Shown: positions 18,863 through 28,688 of the stretch, one piece after another
Layout of the letters: the number at the start of each line of letters is the position of its first letter
How positions within the stretch are numbered: the first letter of the stretch is position 1
From: Thiobacillus denitrificans DSM 12475
Lineage (GTDB): Bacteria; Pseudomonadota; Gammaproteobacteria; Burkholderiales; Thiobacillaceae
Direction: 5' to 3'
Length of the DNA: 64,000 nt
Assembly (NCBI RefSeq): GCF_000376425.1
Contig: NZ_AQWL01000003.1
Coordinates: forward strand, 357,215 to 421,214
Translations under genes and position numbers: made by a program
The notes under the pieces: generated by a model
Database searches by the model: none
The model's input: only the letters and a program-made list of their open reading frames with translations
Told to the model about the DNA's origin: nothing

Positions 18863-20035
18863 TCAGCGCACCGAGCGATACACCTGTGCTCTTTCCGTCT
18901 TGCTCAGGACCAGCTGCCAGAGCTGCCCCTGGCGAGAACGGAAGAAGCCCGCACAGCTCATCAGGTAGTATTTCCACATGCGGTAAAAACGTTCGCCGTA
19001 TTTTTCCTGCAGGCCGGGCCAGGCCTGGTCGAAGTTGTTCCACCAGGCCATCAGGGTGCGGTCGTAGTCCGGGCCGAAGTTATGCCAGTCCTCGATCAGG
19101 AAGCGCTGTTCCAGGACCGACGTAATCTCCCTGGCCGAGGGCAGCTTGCCGTTCGGGAAGATGTATTTGTCGATCCACGCGTCGGTCTTGGGCGAGGTGA
19201 CGGCGTTGCCGATGGTATGCAGCAGGAACAGGCCGTCATCCGTGAGCGTGCTATGGACCATATCGAAATAGGTGGCGTAATTTTTCGGGCCGACGTGTTC
19301 GAACATGCCGACCGAAACGACCTTGTCGAATTTCTTGGTGAGGTCCCGGTAGTCCATCAGCTCGATTGACACCGGCAGGCCTGCGCAACGCTTGCGAGCC
19401 AGTTTCTGCTGTTCTTTCGAGACGGTGATGCCGACCACCTCGACGCCGTAGTGCTGCGCGGCGAAATGCGCCAGTCCGCCCCATCCGCAGCCGATTTCGA
19501 GCAGGCGTTCGCCGGGCTGCAATTCCAGCTTGCGGCAGATCATGTCGAGTTTTTTCTGCTGTGCGTCCGCCAGCCCTGTTGCGTTATGCCAATAGCCGCA
19601 GGAATAGCTCATGCTGGGGTCGAGCATGGCCTCGAACACGTCGTTGCCGATGTCGTAGTGTTGCTCTCCCACCTGGAAGGCGCGCTGGCTGGATTGGAGA
19701 TTGAACAGGCTGTGGCGCAGGATTTCACCCAGCAGGCGCAGCCGCGACCAGTTGTCGATTTTTTCTTCGGCATTGCTGCTCAACAGGCGGTGAAAGAGCT
19801 GGTCCAGACGGTCGCATTCCCACATTCCGTCCATATAGGCTTCGCCGAAACCGAGCGAACCTTTCGTCAGGACAAGCCGATAGACATCGTCATCGAATAC
19901 CTGGATATCCCATGGGGCATTGCCGTTGATCGAAATTCCCGCCTCGGCCGTGAGCTCGCGAAGAATCGCGGGTGAGCCCTGTGAAACCAGGGTGTTTCCC
20001 TTCGGCTCAAGGGCCAGGGTGTCTTCTTTTTGCAT
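18863..20035 (-). CDS. cfa: cyclopropane-fatty-acyl-phospholipid synthase
   Basis: A 390-residue enzyme that transfers a methylene group from SAM to the double bond of unsaturated phospholipid acyl chains in the membrane. Diagnostic segments are QHYDIGNDVFEAMLDPSMSYSCGYW near residue 125, the SAM motif LLEIGCGWGG near residue 179, VGMFEHVGPKNY, and the C-terminal YYLMSCAGFFRSRQGQLWQLV. Full length for the family. Cyclopropane lipids usually increase in stationary phase or acid stress. The upstream region is unusually AT-rich and holds a palindrome (20122-20142). Confidence 0.96.
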   Translation of the reverse strand: MQKEDTLALEPKGNTLVSQGSPAILRELTAEAGISINGNAPWDIQVFDDDVYRLVLTKGSLGFGEAYMDGMWECDRLDQLFHRLLSSNAEEKIDNWSRLRLLGEILRHSLFNLQSSQRAFQVGEQHYDIGNDVFEAMLDPSMSYSCGYWHNATGLADAQQKKLDMICRKLELQPGERLLEIGCGWGGLAHFAAQHYGVEVVGITVSKEQQKLARKRCAGLPVSIELMDYRDLTKKFDKVVSVGMFEHVGPKNYATYFDMVHSTLTDDGLFLLHTIGNAVTSPKTDAWIDKYIFPNGKLPSAREITSVLEQRFLIEDWHNFGPDYDRTLMAWWNNFDQAWPGLQEKYGERFYRMWKYYLMSCAGFFRSRQGQLWQLVLSKTERAQVYRSVR

Positions 20036-20381
20036 CGATGGGCTCCCTTTTTTCTAACAAGCGTGAAGGCGCCAGAGTAGATAGTCGGGAATTATTCGAC
20101 AAACGATATTTTTATATCATACATATCGAATATATCGATATGTTTATATTTGGATTGCCGATGGATGGCCGTGGATACACCGCAATCGGTCCCTATTTCA
20201 GACCAGGCTGGCCCTGTCCGCAGCACAATCTGTCACGGATTGCGTGCACGCGCAGCAGGCAGCATGCATGGCAACGGCGCCTGCACCTGGGAAACAGGGC
20301 CGGACAGAAAACCGGCAAGCCCTGGGATTGACCCGGATTATTGCTGTGCCGCCAAACGCACGCTGACGGCTGACCGAATTT
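20036..20381. other. intergenic region between ppx and cfa, no gene seen
   Basis: A 346-base stretch. The left third (to about 20150) is AT-rich and must carry the cfa promoter. The rest is GC-rich; open frames here are not protein-like and none has a convincing ribosome binding site. No tRNA, repeat family or terminator recognised. Confidence 0.5.
20122..20142. promoter_or_regulatory. perfect palindrome in AT-rich cfa upstream region
   Basis: CATATCGA and TCGATATG form an 8-bp perfect inverted repeat around a five-base centre. It lies 87 bases upstream of the cfa start, in a local AT-rich patch (about 20090-20150) that stands out from the surrounding high-GC DNA. Candidate operator or promoter region; no regulator is assigned. 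Confidence 0.45.
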
Positions 20382-21857
20382 TTAGTCGAACGCGTATTTC
20401 GTTCCCACCGCATGCCAATGCACCGCCTCCCCCTCCAGCGCGCGCCGGGTAAGCGGCCGGCGTTCCAGCCAGCCTGCGGGCAGGCCCAGACGGATATGTG
20501 TGTTGCCGGCTTCGACGGTCACAGCGGACAGATTCGGGTCGGCGCGGCTGCGGCAAAGAATGACGGCTTGGCGCAGCAGCCACACGAGCAGGCGGTCGTT
20601 GTCTGACACCGCCGCGGCGGCGAATTCCGGCAGCTTGGCCAGCGCGCCGCGCTGGGCGCGCGCCAGCAGCGCCAGGCGCGCCTGCTCGGTGCGCGAGAAG
20701 CCGGGCATGTCGGCGTTTTCCAGGATGTAGCCGGAATGGCGATGGTAGCTGCCGTGCGACACCATGAGTCCGATTTCGTGCAGCCGCGCGGCCCAGTCGA
20801 GAAAGCGTACGTCGTTTTCATCGCTGCTGCCGCTGGCTGCCAGCAGTTTCAGCGCCACCTGCTTGACGCGCTCGGCCTGCCGGGTGTCGATGTGGTAGCG
20901 GCGCATGAATTCGTCCACCGTCACCCCGCGCATGTCGTGCTGGTGGAAGCGGCCCAGCAGGTCGTACAGAATGCCTTCGCGCATGGCGGTGTCGGCGACG
21001 TCCATCCGCTCGATTTCCAGTTCCGCAAAAATGCCCGCCATGATGGCAAAGCCGCCGGCGATCACCGGACGGCGGTCGCGCGTCAGTCCGGGCAGATCGA
21101 GCGCGTCGACATGCCCGGCCTTGATGAATTGGCTGCGCAGCCGGGCGAGGCCGTCGGCGGTGATGCCGCATGCCGACCAGCCGCTCTGCTCGATGATTTC
21201 GCGCAGCGCACGCGCGCTTCCGCTGGAGCCCACCGCCTGCTGCCAGTTGCCCCGGGAAAACTGCCGGGCGATGCGCTCGACCTCGACGCGCGCGCTCATC
21301 TCGGCGGCTTTCAGCGCGGCCTTGTCGATGACACCGCCAGCAAAAAAACGCAGTGAGAAATTGACGCAGCCCATGTGCAGGCTTTCGCGCTCGTGCGGCT
21401 TCAGGCCATGGCCGATGATGACTTCGGTGGAGCCGCCGCCGATATCGACCACCAGCCGCCGATCGGGCGAGGCCGGCAGCGAATGCGCGACGCCGAGATA
21501 GATCAGCCGCGCTTCCTCGCGTCCGGCGACGATCTCGATCGGATGGCCGAGCGCTGCTTCGGCCTGCGGAAGAAACACGTCGGCATTCCTAGCGACGCGC
21601 AGGGCCGAGGTGCCGACGCAGCGCACCGCGCCGGGCGACAGTCCGCGCAGGCGCTCGCCGAAACGCTGCAGGCAGGCCAGCGCGCGCGCCTGCGTCGCTT
21701 CGTCGAGCAGCTTGTCCTTGCTGAGGCCGCCGGCCAGGCGCACGGTTTCCTTCAGTGAATCGAGCGGATACAGCTGGTCGCCGACCACCCGCGCCACTTC
21801 CAGGCGGAACGAGTTGGAGCCGAGATCGACCGCGGCGAGCGTGTCGTAGGTTTTCAT
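20382..21857 (-). CDS. ppx: exopolyphosphatase / pppGpp phosphohydrolase family
   Basis: A 491-residue Ppx/GppA protein. It shows the actin-like ATPase motifs AVDLGSNSFRL at residues 9-19 and VVDIGGGSTEV near residue 141, and a C-terminal HD-like helical domain (LDWAARLHEIGLMVSHGSYHRHSGY). It removes terminal phosphate from polyphosphate and, in some members, the 5' phosphate of pppGpp. Start ATG 21857 overlaps the stop of the upstream membrane protein by four bases (ATGA). It counteracts ppk1 at 521-2587. Confidence 0.94.
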   Translation of the reverse strand: MKTYDTLAAVDLGSNSFRLEVARVVGDQLYPLDSLKETVRLAGGLSKDKLLDEATQARALACLQRFGERLRGLSPGAVRCVGTSALRVARNADVFLPQAEAALGHPIEIVAGREEARLIYLGVAHSLPASPDRRLVVDIGGGSTEVIIGHGLKPHERESLHMGCVNFSLRFFAGGVIDKAALKAAEMSARVEVERIARQFSRGNWQQAVGSSGSARALREIIEQSGWSACGITADGLARLRSQFIKAGHVDALDLPGLTRDRRPVIAGGFAIMAGIFAELEIERMDVADTAMREGILYDLLGRFHQHDMRGVTVDEFMRRYHIDTRQAERVKQVALKLLAASGSSDENDVRFLDWAARLHEIGLMVSHGSYHRHSGYILENADMPGFSRTEQARLALLARAQRGALAKLPEFAAAAVSDNDRLLVWLLRQAVILCRSRADPNLSAVTVEAGNTHIRLGLPAGWLERRPLTRRALEGEAVHWHAVGTKYAFD

Positions 21858-23092
21858 GCCACTGCGCCAAAAAAGAGATAGGCCATGCCAATGGCGGCGA
21901 GGATGCCGGCGACGTCGGCGATCAGCCCGCAAGCGACCGCGTGGCGCACGCGACGGATACCGACCGCGCCGAAATACACTGCCAGCACGTAGAAGGTGGT
22001 CTCGGTGCTGCCCTGCACGATGGAGGCGAGCCGGCCGGCGAACGAATCCGCACCGTGAACCTGCATGGTGTCGATCATCATGGCACGCGCGCCGCTGCCG
22101 GAGAAGGGCTTCATCAGCGCGGTGGGCAGCGCGTCGACCCAGCGCGCATCGAATCCCAGCGCCAGCACCGCGCCGCGTATCCCGCCCATCAACAGATCGA
22201 GCGCGCCGCTGGCACGGAACACGGCAATGGCCACCAGCATCGCGACAAGATACGGAATGATTGTGACCGCCGTGTGAAAGCCCTCCCTGGCGCCCTCGAT
22301 GAAGGCCTCGTAAGCGTTGACGCGGCGGCGCACCGCCATCAGCAGAAAGGTGGCGATGATGCCGAACAGCAGCACGTTGCTCAGTATCGACGACTGCCGC
22401 GTCATTGCCGCGGCGTCGAGGCTGCCGAAATACGTGACCATGCCGCCGACCAGCGCAGTGGCGCCGCCGAGATACGCGAGCGTAACGCGGTTCCACAGGT
22501 GGAGCTTCTGGAACAGGCCGGTGACGAAGAGGCCGATCAGGGTGCCGAGATAGGTGGTGATGAGGAGCGGCACGAAGACGTCGGTGGGATCGGCGGCACC
22601 GAGTTGCGCGCGGTAAGTGAAGATCGTCACCGGCAACAGGGTGACCGACGCGGTGTTGATCACCAGGAACAGGATCTGCGCATCGCTCGCGGTGTCGCTG
22701 GAAGGGTTGAGCTTCTGCAGCTCCTGCATCGCCTTGATGCCCAGAGGGGTGGCCGCATTGTCCAGCCCCAGCATGTTGGCGCCCATGTTCATGGTCATCG
22801 CGCCGAGCGCGGGATGGTTGGGCGGCACCTCGGGAAACAGCCGCCTGAACAGCGGTGCCAGGCCGCGCGTCAGTAACTCGAGCATGCCAGCGCGTTCGCC
22901 GATTTTCATCACGCCCAGCCACAGCGCCATCACCCCGGTGAGGCCGAGTGCGATTTCAAACGCGGTCTTACTGCTGTCGAACAGTGCCTTCACCAGCGCG
23001 GCGAAGATCTCGGCGTCGCCGAGAAAAACCAGTTTGAAAGACGCAATCAGAAAGGCGGCGAGAAAAAAGCCGACCCATAACGCATTGAGCAT
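21854..23092 (-). CDS. nucleoside-recognition (gate) domain membrane protein, SpmA/SpmB fusion type
   Basis: A 412-residue inner-membrane protein. The first half resembles SpmA (LGAMTMNMGANMLGLDNAATPLGIKAM) and the second half SpmB (PYLVAMLVAIAVFRASGALD, GSTETTFYVLAVYFGAVGIRR). These gate-domain proteins are related to concentrative nucleoside transporters; in Bacillus the two halves are separate spore-maturation proteins, whereas Gram-negatives have this fused form with no known substrate. It precedes ppx with a four-base overlap and follows the cobD-like gene by six bases. Confidence 0.86.
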   Translation of the reverse strand: MLNALWVGFFLAAFLIASFKLVFLGDAEIFAALVKALFDSSKTAFEIALGLTGVMALWLGVMKIGERAGMLELLTRGLAPLFRRLFPEVPPNHPALGAMTMNMGANMLGLDNAATPLGIKAMQELQKLNPSSDTASDAQILFLVINTASVTLLPVTIFTYRAQLGAADPTDVFVPLLITTYLGTLIGLFVTGLFQKLHLWNRVTLAYLGGATALVGGMVTYFGSLDAAAMTRQSSILSNVLLFGIIATFLLMAVRRRVNAYEAFIEGAREGFHTAVTIIPYLVAMLVAIAVFRASGALDLLMGGIRGAVLALGFDARWVDALPTALMKPFSGSGARAMMIDTMQVHGADSFAGRLASIVQGSTETTFYVLAVYFGAVGIRRVRHAVACGLIADVAGILAAIGMAYLFFGAVA

Positions 23093-23098
23093 GGAGCC

Positions 23099-24016
23099 TT
23101 ACGCCATCCAGCCTGCAATCACGATCAGCAGCCCCGCCGCCAGCCAGATCACCAGTCCGCGCCAGATCATGCTGACCGCGCTGTCGATGTAGTCGGCGTC
23201 GGGCACCTGGCCGGTGCCGAGTTCGGGCCGCCATACGGTGTCGTCCCCCACGCTGAGGCTCTGCCCCAGCCGCACGCCCATGGCACCGGCGCCGGCGGCG
23301 AGCACCACGCCCTCTTCCGGTTCCGGCCAGGCGGCCGCCTGGGTGCGCCAGCAATAGGTGGCGTCCTCGAAATTGCCGGCGATGGCGTAGGTCAGCGCGG
23401 TCAGTCGTGCGGGCAGCCAATTGATGACATGAAAGGCACGCTGCGCGTACGCGCCGAAGCGTCCCTGGGTCGCGATCCAGCGCCGCGCCAGAATCGAGGC
23501 GGCACGGAACAGCACCGCGCCGGCCGGGCCCAGCGGCACCAGCAGCACGAACCAGAACAGTACGCCGAACATCTGGCGGTGGCTCTCCGCCGTGATCTGC
23601 TCGATGGTGACCCGGGCCACTTCGTCGGCGCTGAAATGGCTGGCATCGCCGCCGCGCCAGACGTCGAGGCGCGCGCGCGCGCCCTCGAGATCGCCTGCGC
23701 GCAACAGGCGCGCAATCTGCTCGGCATTGTCGCTGTAGTACTTGAACCCGAGGGTGAAATACAGCACGGCCACATTCCATACCCAGCCAAGGAACGGGCT
23801 GATGCCGCTGAGCGCGATGAAAACCAGCCACACCGCGACCAGCAGCGGCAGCACCGCCAGCATCCAGGCGATGGCGCCGTGGCTGTACGCGCCTGCATTG
23901 AAGCGGCGCTCCAGCCACTGGGTGAAGCGGGAATAGTGCCGATAGTGCGGCAACGGCTGTCGCAACGGACGCAGGTGTTCGAGAATGACGGCGGCGAGGA
24001 CGGAGAAGAAAACCAT
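23099..24016 (-). CDS. CobD/CbiB family membrane protein (AmpE-like)
   Basis: A 305-residue membrane protein with four to five hydrophobic segments. It carries the family core NAVLY-FTLGFKYYSDNAEQI and the HRQMFGVLFWFVLLVPLGPAGAVLFR segment shared by CobD/CbiB and AmpE. True CobD makes adenosylcobinamide phosphate from adenosylcobyric acid; no other cobalamin gene is nearby, so an AmpE-like role is equally possible. Its start shares one base with the stop of the upstream gene (TGATG). Confidence 0.78.
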   Translation of the reverse strand: MVFFSVLAAVILEHLRPLRQPLPHYRHYSRFTQWLERRFNAGAYSHGAIAWMLAVLPLLVAVWLVFIALSGISPFLGWVWNVAVLYFTLGFKYYSDNAEQIARLLRAGDLEGARARLDVWRGGDASHFSADEVARVTIEQITAESHRQMFGVLFWFVLLVPLGPAGAVLFRAASILARRWIATQGRFGAYAQRAFHVINWLPARLTALTYAIAGNFEDATYCWRTQAAAWPEPEEGVVLAAGAGAMGVRLGQSLSVGDDTVWRPELGTGQVPDADYIDSAVSMIWRGLVIWLAAGLLIVIAGWMA

Positions 24017-24543
24017 CAGCGATTCATTTCCAGGGTAAAGGTGCCGATCCGGTTTGCCTGCCCTGCCGGGCGATACAGCTCGACCGTCGGCATGGCGATG
24101 GCCCGTCCGTGCGGCGCCAGCGTGTCGGACAGCGCCTGGTAGGCCTTGGACGGCGCCAGCAGGACCGCCGCCTGCACCCGGGCCGCATAGACCGGGCGAC
24201 GTTCGATACGGCCTTCCTGCAGTCCTTCCGGGATCGGTGCGGCGTCAGCCAGGGTATAGCCCAGTTGTGCGCGCACCTTGCCGTTGGCGGCGCGCGGATC
24301 GGTGAGGATCACGCTGATGGTGTCGCCCGCCGCCACCTTGGCAACGGTGAATTTGTCCAGCGCCGTACGCTGCGACTTGCGCATGTCGCTGATCGGGCCT
24401 TCGTAGTCCAGATACGCGTAGCGATAAGGCCCGGCGTCGGTTTCCGTCACGCTGACGGCGTTGAACCCGCCCCACCACCAGAATACCGCCAGCAACGGCA
24501 ATACGAACGCCAGCACAAACGCCGGCCACTGTTTTTTGAGCAC
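24016..24543 (-). CDS. membrane-anchored GyrI-like (effector-binding) domain protein
   Basis: A 175-residue protein with one N-terminal transmembrane helix (FVLAFVLPLLAVFWWWGGF, residues 9-27), then a GyrI/SOUL-type effector-binding domain (GPYRYAYLDYEGPISDMRKS and the C-terminal TVELYRPAGQANRIGTFTLEMNR). I prefer GTG 24543, preceded by AAGAAGGGGG; an ATG at 24585 would add 14 residues without a hydrophobic signal. First gene of a coupled set with the cobD-like, gate-domain and ppx genes. Ligand unknown. Confidence 0.75.
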   Translation of the reverse strand: MLKKQWPAFVLAFVLPLLAVFWWWGGFNAVSVTETDAGPYRYAYLDYEGPISDMRKSQRTALDKFTVAKVAAGDTISVILTDPRAANGKVRAQLGYTLADAAPIPEGLQEGRIERRPVYAARVQAAVLLAPSKAYQALSDTLAPHGRAIAMPTVELYRPAGQANRIGTFTLEMNR

Positions 24544-24785
24544 GCACGACCCCCTTCTTCCAGCGGACGAAGATACCACAGCCACGCCGGCGCTTCGCTG
24601 CCGCGATGCGGCGGCGAGCCGGGAACTTCAAGTTTGCGGGGAGAGTGGCCGTAAAACCGGTATTTACATGATCGATCCGCGTTCAGGCCTGCCGCTTCCC
24701 TAAGGCACGGCGCCGCACAGCCGGCCCCAGGCAGGCATGCCGGACGCCCCACTGCACACCCCGGTAAATCCACCGACTGCCTCTT

Positions 24786-27700
24786 ATGTACATTCCCGAA
24801 GCTTTTGACCTCCATCCACAGCCGATGTGGATTTACGACCTGGAAACCCTGCGGTTTCTGGCGGTGAACGATGCAGCGGCGGCGTACTACGGCCATTCAC
24901 GCGCCGACCTGCTTGGCCTGACAACCCGCGACCTCTGCCCGGCCGCAGCCTCCCACGCGAACCCTGAACCGGACGGGCTGACGCCGCGGCGCCATCTCAT
25001 TTCGCAGCCGTTGACGTTTCAGGGCCGGGCCGCCGAGATGGTGCTCGCGCTTGACGCCGGCACACTGGGGCGTACCGCGATGCTCGCGGATTTCCGCGAA
25101 ATCATGCTGAAGATCGGCGGGCAGAGCACCGGCGGGCCCGCCGGCGAACGCGATCAGGCCCAATGGCAGCCTGCCCTGCTGGAAGCCGGCATTGCGCATC
25201 TGAACGACATCATCCTCATTGCCAAGGCCGGACCCATGGACGATCCAGGCCTGCGCACCGCGTTTGTCAACGATGCGTTTGAACGCGTCACCGGTTATCG
25301 GCGCGAGGATGTGCTGGGGAGATCGCCCCGTTTCCTGCAGGGCCCACTCACCGACCGCGCCGAGCTGGAGCGCATCCGCCAGGCACTGGAAAAATGGCAG
25401 CCGCTGCGCAGCGAACTCGTCATCCACACCCAAAGTGGCGAAGCCATCTGGCTCGAACTCGACATCGCCCCGGTGGCCGACGCCGCCGGCCACTACACCC
25501 ACTGGGTGGCGGCGGGGCGCGATATCACCGAGCGCAAGCAGGCCCAGCAGGCGCTGCATAAAAGCGAGCAGCGCTTCGAAAGCGTCGCCCGCACCACCAC
25601 CGACACCATCTGGGACTGGGACCTGGTTTCCGATCGCATCTGGTGGAACGAAGGCATGAAAAGCGTGTTTGGCTACACGCCCGCCGACCTGCCGGCGGAC
25701 AGTCTCGCCTGGGCGCGCCGCATCCACCCGGATGACCGTGAACGCGTGGCGCAGAGCATCCATCGGGCGATCGATTCAGGCGGGGAAAGCTGGTCCGCCG
25801 AATACCGTTTCCAGCATCGGGACGGCCGCTATGCCTATGTGCTGGATCGCGGCTCGGTGATTCGTGACAACAGCGGACGGGCGATCCGCATGATCGGTGG
25901 GATGGCCGATCTCACCACCCGCAAGGAAGCCGAACTGGAGCTCGCTCGCCTCAACCGCGCGCTGCAGGTACGCAGCGCCTGCAATGAAACGCTGATTCGC
26001 GCCACCGACGAAAGCGAGCTGCTGCACGATATCTGCCGCATTGCCGTCGACGTGGGGGGCTACCGCATGGCCTGGGTGGGGTTTGCGCAGGGCGATGCCG
26101 CGCAATCGGTGCGCCCCATGGCGCATGCCGGCGATGGCGCAAGCTATCTGCACGACATCCAGATCAGCTGGTCCGCAGACAGGGCAACCGGACGCGGCCC
26201 GGCGGGTCAGGCCTTGCGCAGCCGGAAGGTCGTGATCATCGAAGACCTGACACACGATTCCGACTTCCAGCCGTGGCTCGATGCCGCATTGCGCCATGGC
26301 TATCGCAGCCTGGTGGTGCTGCCGCTGCACGATGCGCAGCGTACCTACGGGATTTTCGCCTTGTTCGCGCCCGAAGTGGCCCACATCGGCGCCGACGAAA
26401 TGCGCCTGCTGCAGGAATTGACCGACGATCTGGCTTTCGGCATCGACATGCTGCGCAGCCGCCGTGAACAGGACCGGATTCAGGCCGCCGTGATCAAAAT
26501 CGCCGCTGGCGTCTCCGCCAGCACCGGCACGGCGTTTTTCGAAGATCTGGTGATCAACATGGCCGATGCGCTGGGGGCCGCCGCTGGATTCATCGCCCGT
26601 TTCCAGCCCGGCACGCTGCATTCGGCACGTACCAAGGCGGCGGTCGTCGATGGCCGGCTGATTCCCAATTTCGAATACCCGTTGGCCGGCACGCCCTGCG
26701 AAGCGTTGACGGATGCTGTCAATCACGTCATCCCCTCTGGGCTGCATGAGCACTACCCCGGCGCCCCCTCGATCGGCCTGCTGGCGGCGCAGGCCTATGT
26801 CGGGCATCGCCTTGACGATTCGGCCGGCCAGCCGATCGGGCAGCTGTTCGTGCTGTTCAGCCATCCCTTGCAGGACACGGCCTTCATCACCTCGACGCTA
26901 CAGATTTTCGCCACCCGGGTAGCCTCGGAACTCGCGCGCCAGAGCGCCGATGCCCATATCCGCCAGCAGGCCTCGCTACTGGACAAGGCACAGGACGCCA
27001 TCATGGTGTGTGGCCTCGACGGCCTCGTCCGCTACTGGAACAAGGGCGCCGAACGCTTGTATGGCTGGACGCGCGACGAAATCATCGGCCGCTCGATCGA
27101 ACCCCTTCTGTACGGCGATCCGGCGGTTTCCCGCGAAAACACTCGCAAAGCGGTGGACCAGGGCGAATGGAGCGGGGAGATCGCCCAGCGGCAAAAAGAC
27201 GGCAATGCACTCATCGTCGAGGCCTATTGGACCCTGCTGCGCGACGAGCATCGGCTGCCCGACGCCATCCTGGCAATCAATACCAATATCACCGAACGCA
27301 AGGTCGCCGAGCGCAAAATCCAGCATCTGGCGTTTTACGACCACCTGACCGGCCTGCCCAACCGCCAGCTGCTGCGCGACCGCCTGCAGCATGCGCTGGC
27401 GGTCGAGTCGGACTGCAAGATGGTGGGGGCACTGCTGTTCATCGACGTCGACAACTTCAAGACCCTGAACGACACGCTGGGCCACGCCATCGGCGATCTG
27501 CTGCTGCAGCAGATCGCCCAGCGCCTGCAGCACTGCCTGCGCCAGGGCGACACCCTGGCGCGGCTGGGCGGCGACGAGTTCGTGATCGTGCTGGAAAATC
27601 TGGCCGCCACGCCGCACCAGGCGATGGCGCTTGCCACCCAGATCGGTGAAGACATCCTGGTCGGCTTCAAATCGCCCTTCCAGCTGGCCGGCTACGTGCA

Positions 27701-28631
27701 TCACTGCACCTCGAGCATCGGCATCTCGCTGCTGAACGATCATGCTGTATCTCTCGACGAACTGCTGCAGCGCGCCGATCTCGCCATGTATCAGGCCAAA
27801 GCCCACGGCCGCAACACCCTGCGTTTTTTCGACCCGGCCATGCAGGCGCTGGTCGCTGCCCGGGCCGAACTGGAGGCCGATTTGCGCGAGGCCCTGCAAC
27901 GACAGGCGTTCGAACTGCATTATCAGGCTCAGGTCGACAGCCTGGGGCGCATCTGCGGCGCCGAAGCCCTGTTGCGCTGGCAGCATTCCGCGCGCGGCTG
28001 GATGCCCCCCGCATCGTTCATTCCCCTGGCCGAAGAAACCGGCCTGATCCTGCCGCTCGGACTCTGGGTACTGGAAACCGCCTGCGCGCAGTTGACGGCC
28101 TGGGCGGCCCTGCCCTACATGGCGGACCTCGGCATCGCGGTGAATGTCAGCGCGCGGCAGTTCCGCCAGCCGGATTTCGTCGCCCAGATCCTTCAGGTGC
28201 TCGACCGCAGCGGCGCCGATCCGCGCCGGCTCAAACTCGAGCTGACCGAAAGCCTGCTGGTGGACAACATGGACGAAACCATCGTCAAGATGAGTGCGTT
28301 GAAGGCGCGCGGCATCGGCTTCTCGCTCGACGACTTTGGCACCGGCTATTCCTCGCTTGCCTACCTGAAGCGGCTGCCGCTGGACGAGATCAAGATCGAC
28401 CAGTCGTTTGTACGCGACGTGCTGACCGACCCCAACGATGCCTCCATCGCGCGCAGCATCGTCGCCCTGGGGCAAAGCCTGAATCTGGCCGTGGTGGCCG
28501 AGGGCGTGGAAACCGATGCGCAATATGCCTTCCTGGCCGAGCACCACTGCCACACCTATCAGGGCTACCTGTTCAGCAAGCCGCAGCCCGCAGGAATCTT
28601 CGAAGCCTGGGTGCTGAAGCAGCGCTGCTGA
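24786..28631 (+). CDS. PAS/GAF sensor with GGDEF and EAL domains (c-di-GMP turnover)
   Basis: A 1281-residue cytosolic protein without transmembrane helices. Reading from the N-terminus: a PAS-like domain (about 1-115), a PAS with PAC ending GRDITERKQA (130-258), a PAS with PAC (260-385), two GAF-like domains (390-560 and 570-720), another PAS (725-845), a GGDEF domain and an EAL domain. GGDEF is intact at 928-932 and preceded by an RxxD I-site (RQGD). EAL is intact at 1060-1062, and the DDFGTGYSSL loop is conserved. Both cyclase and phosphodiesterase activities are therefore possible, with balance set by the sensory domains. Monocistronic. Confidence 0.93.
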   Translation: MYIPEAFDLHPQPMWIYDLETLRFLAVNDAAAAYYGHSRADLLGLTTRDLCPAAASHANPEPDGLTPRRHLISQPLTFQGRAAEMVLALDAGTLGRTAMLADFREIMLKIGGQSTGGPAGERDQAQWQPALLEAGIAHLNDIILIAKAGPMDDPGLRTAFVNDAFERVTGYRREDVLGRSPRFLQGPLTDRAELERIRQALEKWQPLRSELVIHTQSGEAIWLELDIAPVADAAGHYTHWVAAGRDITERKQAQQALHKSEQRFESVARTTTDTIWDWDLVSDRIWWNEGMKSVFGYTPADLPADSLAWARRIHPDDRERVAQSIHRAIDSGGESWSAEYRFQHRDGRYAYVLDRGSVIRDNSGRAIRMIGGMADLTTRKEAELELARLNRALQVRSACNETLIRATDESELLHDICRIAVDVGGYRMAWVGFAQGDAAQSVRPMAHAGDGASYLHDIQISWSADRATGRGPAGQALRSRKVVIIEDLTHDSDFQPWLDAALRHGYRSLVVLPLHDAQRTYGIFALFAPEVAHIGADEMRLLQELTDDLAFGIDMLRSRREQDRIQAAVIKIAAGVSASTGTAFFEDLVINMADALGAAAGFIARFQPGTLHSARTKAAVVDGRLIPNFEYPLAGTPCEALTDAVNHVIPSGLHEHYPGAPSIGLLAAQAYVGHRLDDSAGQPIGQLFVLFSHPLQDTAFITSTLQIFATRVASELARQSADAHIRQQASLLDKAQDAIMVCGLDGLVRYWNKGAERLYGWTRDEIIGRSIEPLLYGDPAVSRENTRKAVDQGEWSGEIAQRQKDGNALIVEAYWTLLRDEHRLPDAILAINTNITERKVAERKIQHLAFYDHLTGLPNRQLLRDRLQHALAVESDCKMVGALLFIDVDNFKTLNDTLGHAIGDLLLQQIAQRLQHCLRQGDTLARLGGDEFVIVLENLAATPHQAMALATQIGEDILVGFKSPFQLAGYVHHCTSSIGISLLNDHAVSLDELLQRADLAMYQAKAHGRNTLRFFDPAMQALVAARAELEADLREALQRQAFELHYQAQVDSLGRICGAEALLRWQHSARGWMPPASFIPLAEETGLILPLGLWVLETACAQLTAWAALPYMADLGIAVNVSARQFRQPDFVAQILQVLDRSGADPRRLKLELTESLLVDNMDETIVKMSALKARGIGFSLDDFGTGYSSLAYLKRLPLDEIKIDQSFVRDVLTDPNDASIARSIVALGQSLNLAVVAEGVETDAQYAFLAEHHCHTYQGYLFSKPQPAGIFEAWVLKQRC

Positions 28632-28688
28632 CGCGGCTGCCGGGCCGACCCGGATGCTTATAATGCAGCTCACTGTCGGGAGCCTGCC

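Noticed and set aside
19972-20331. 119-codon plus-strand open frame over the cfa start and upstream region
   Set aside because: Overlaps the cfa N-terminus antisense and the AT-rich regulatory patch; not protein-like.
21755-22876. A 373-codon plus-strand open frame opposite ppx and the gate-domain gene
   Set aside because: Spans two well-supported genes on the other strand; composition is not protein-like.
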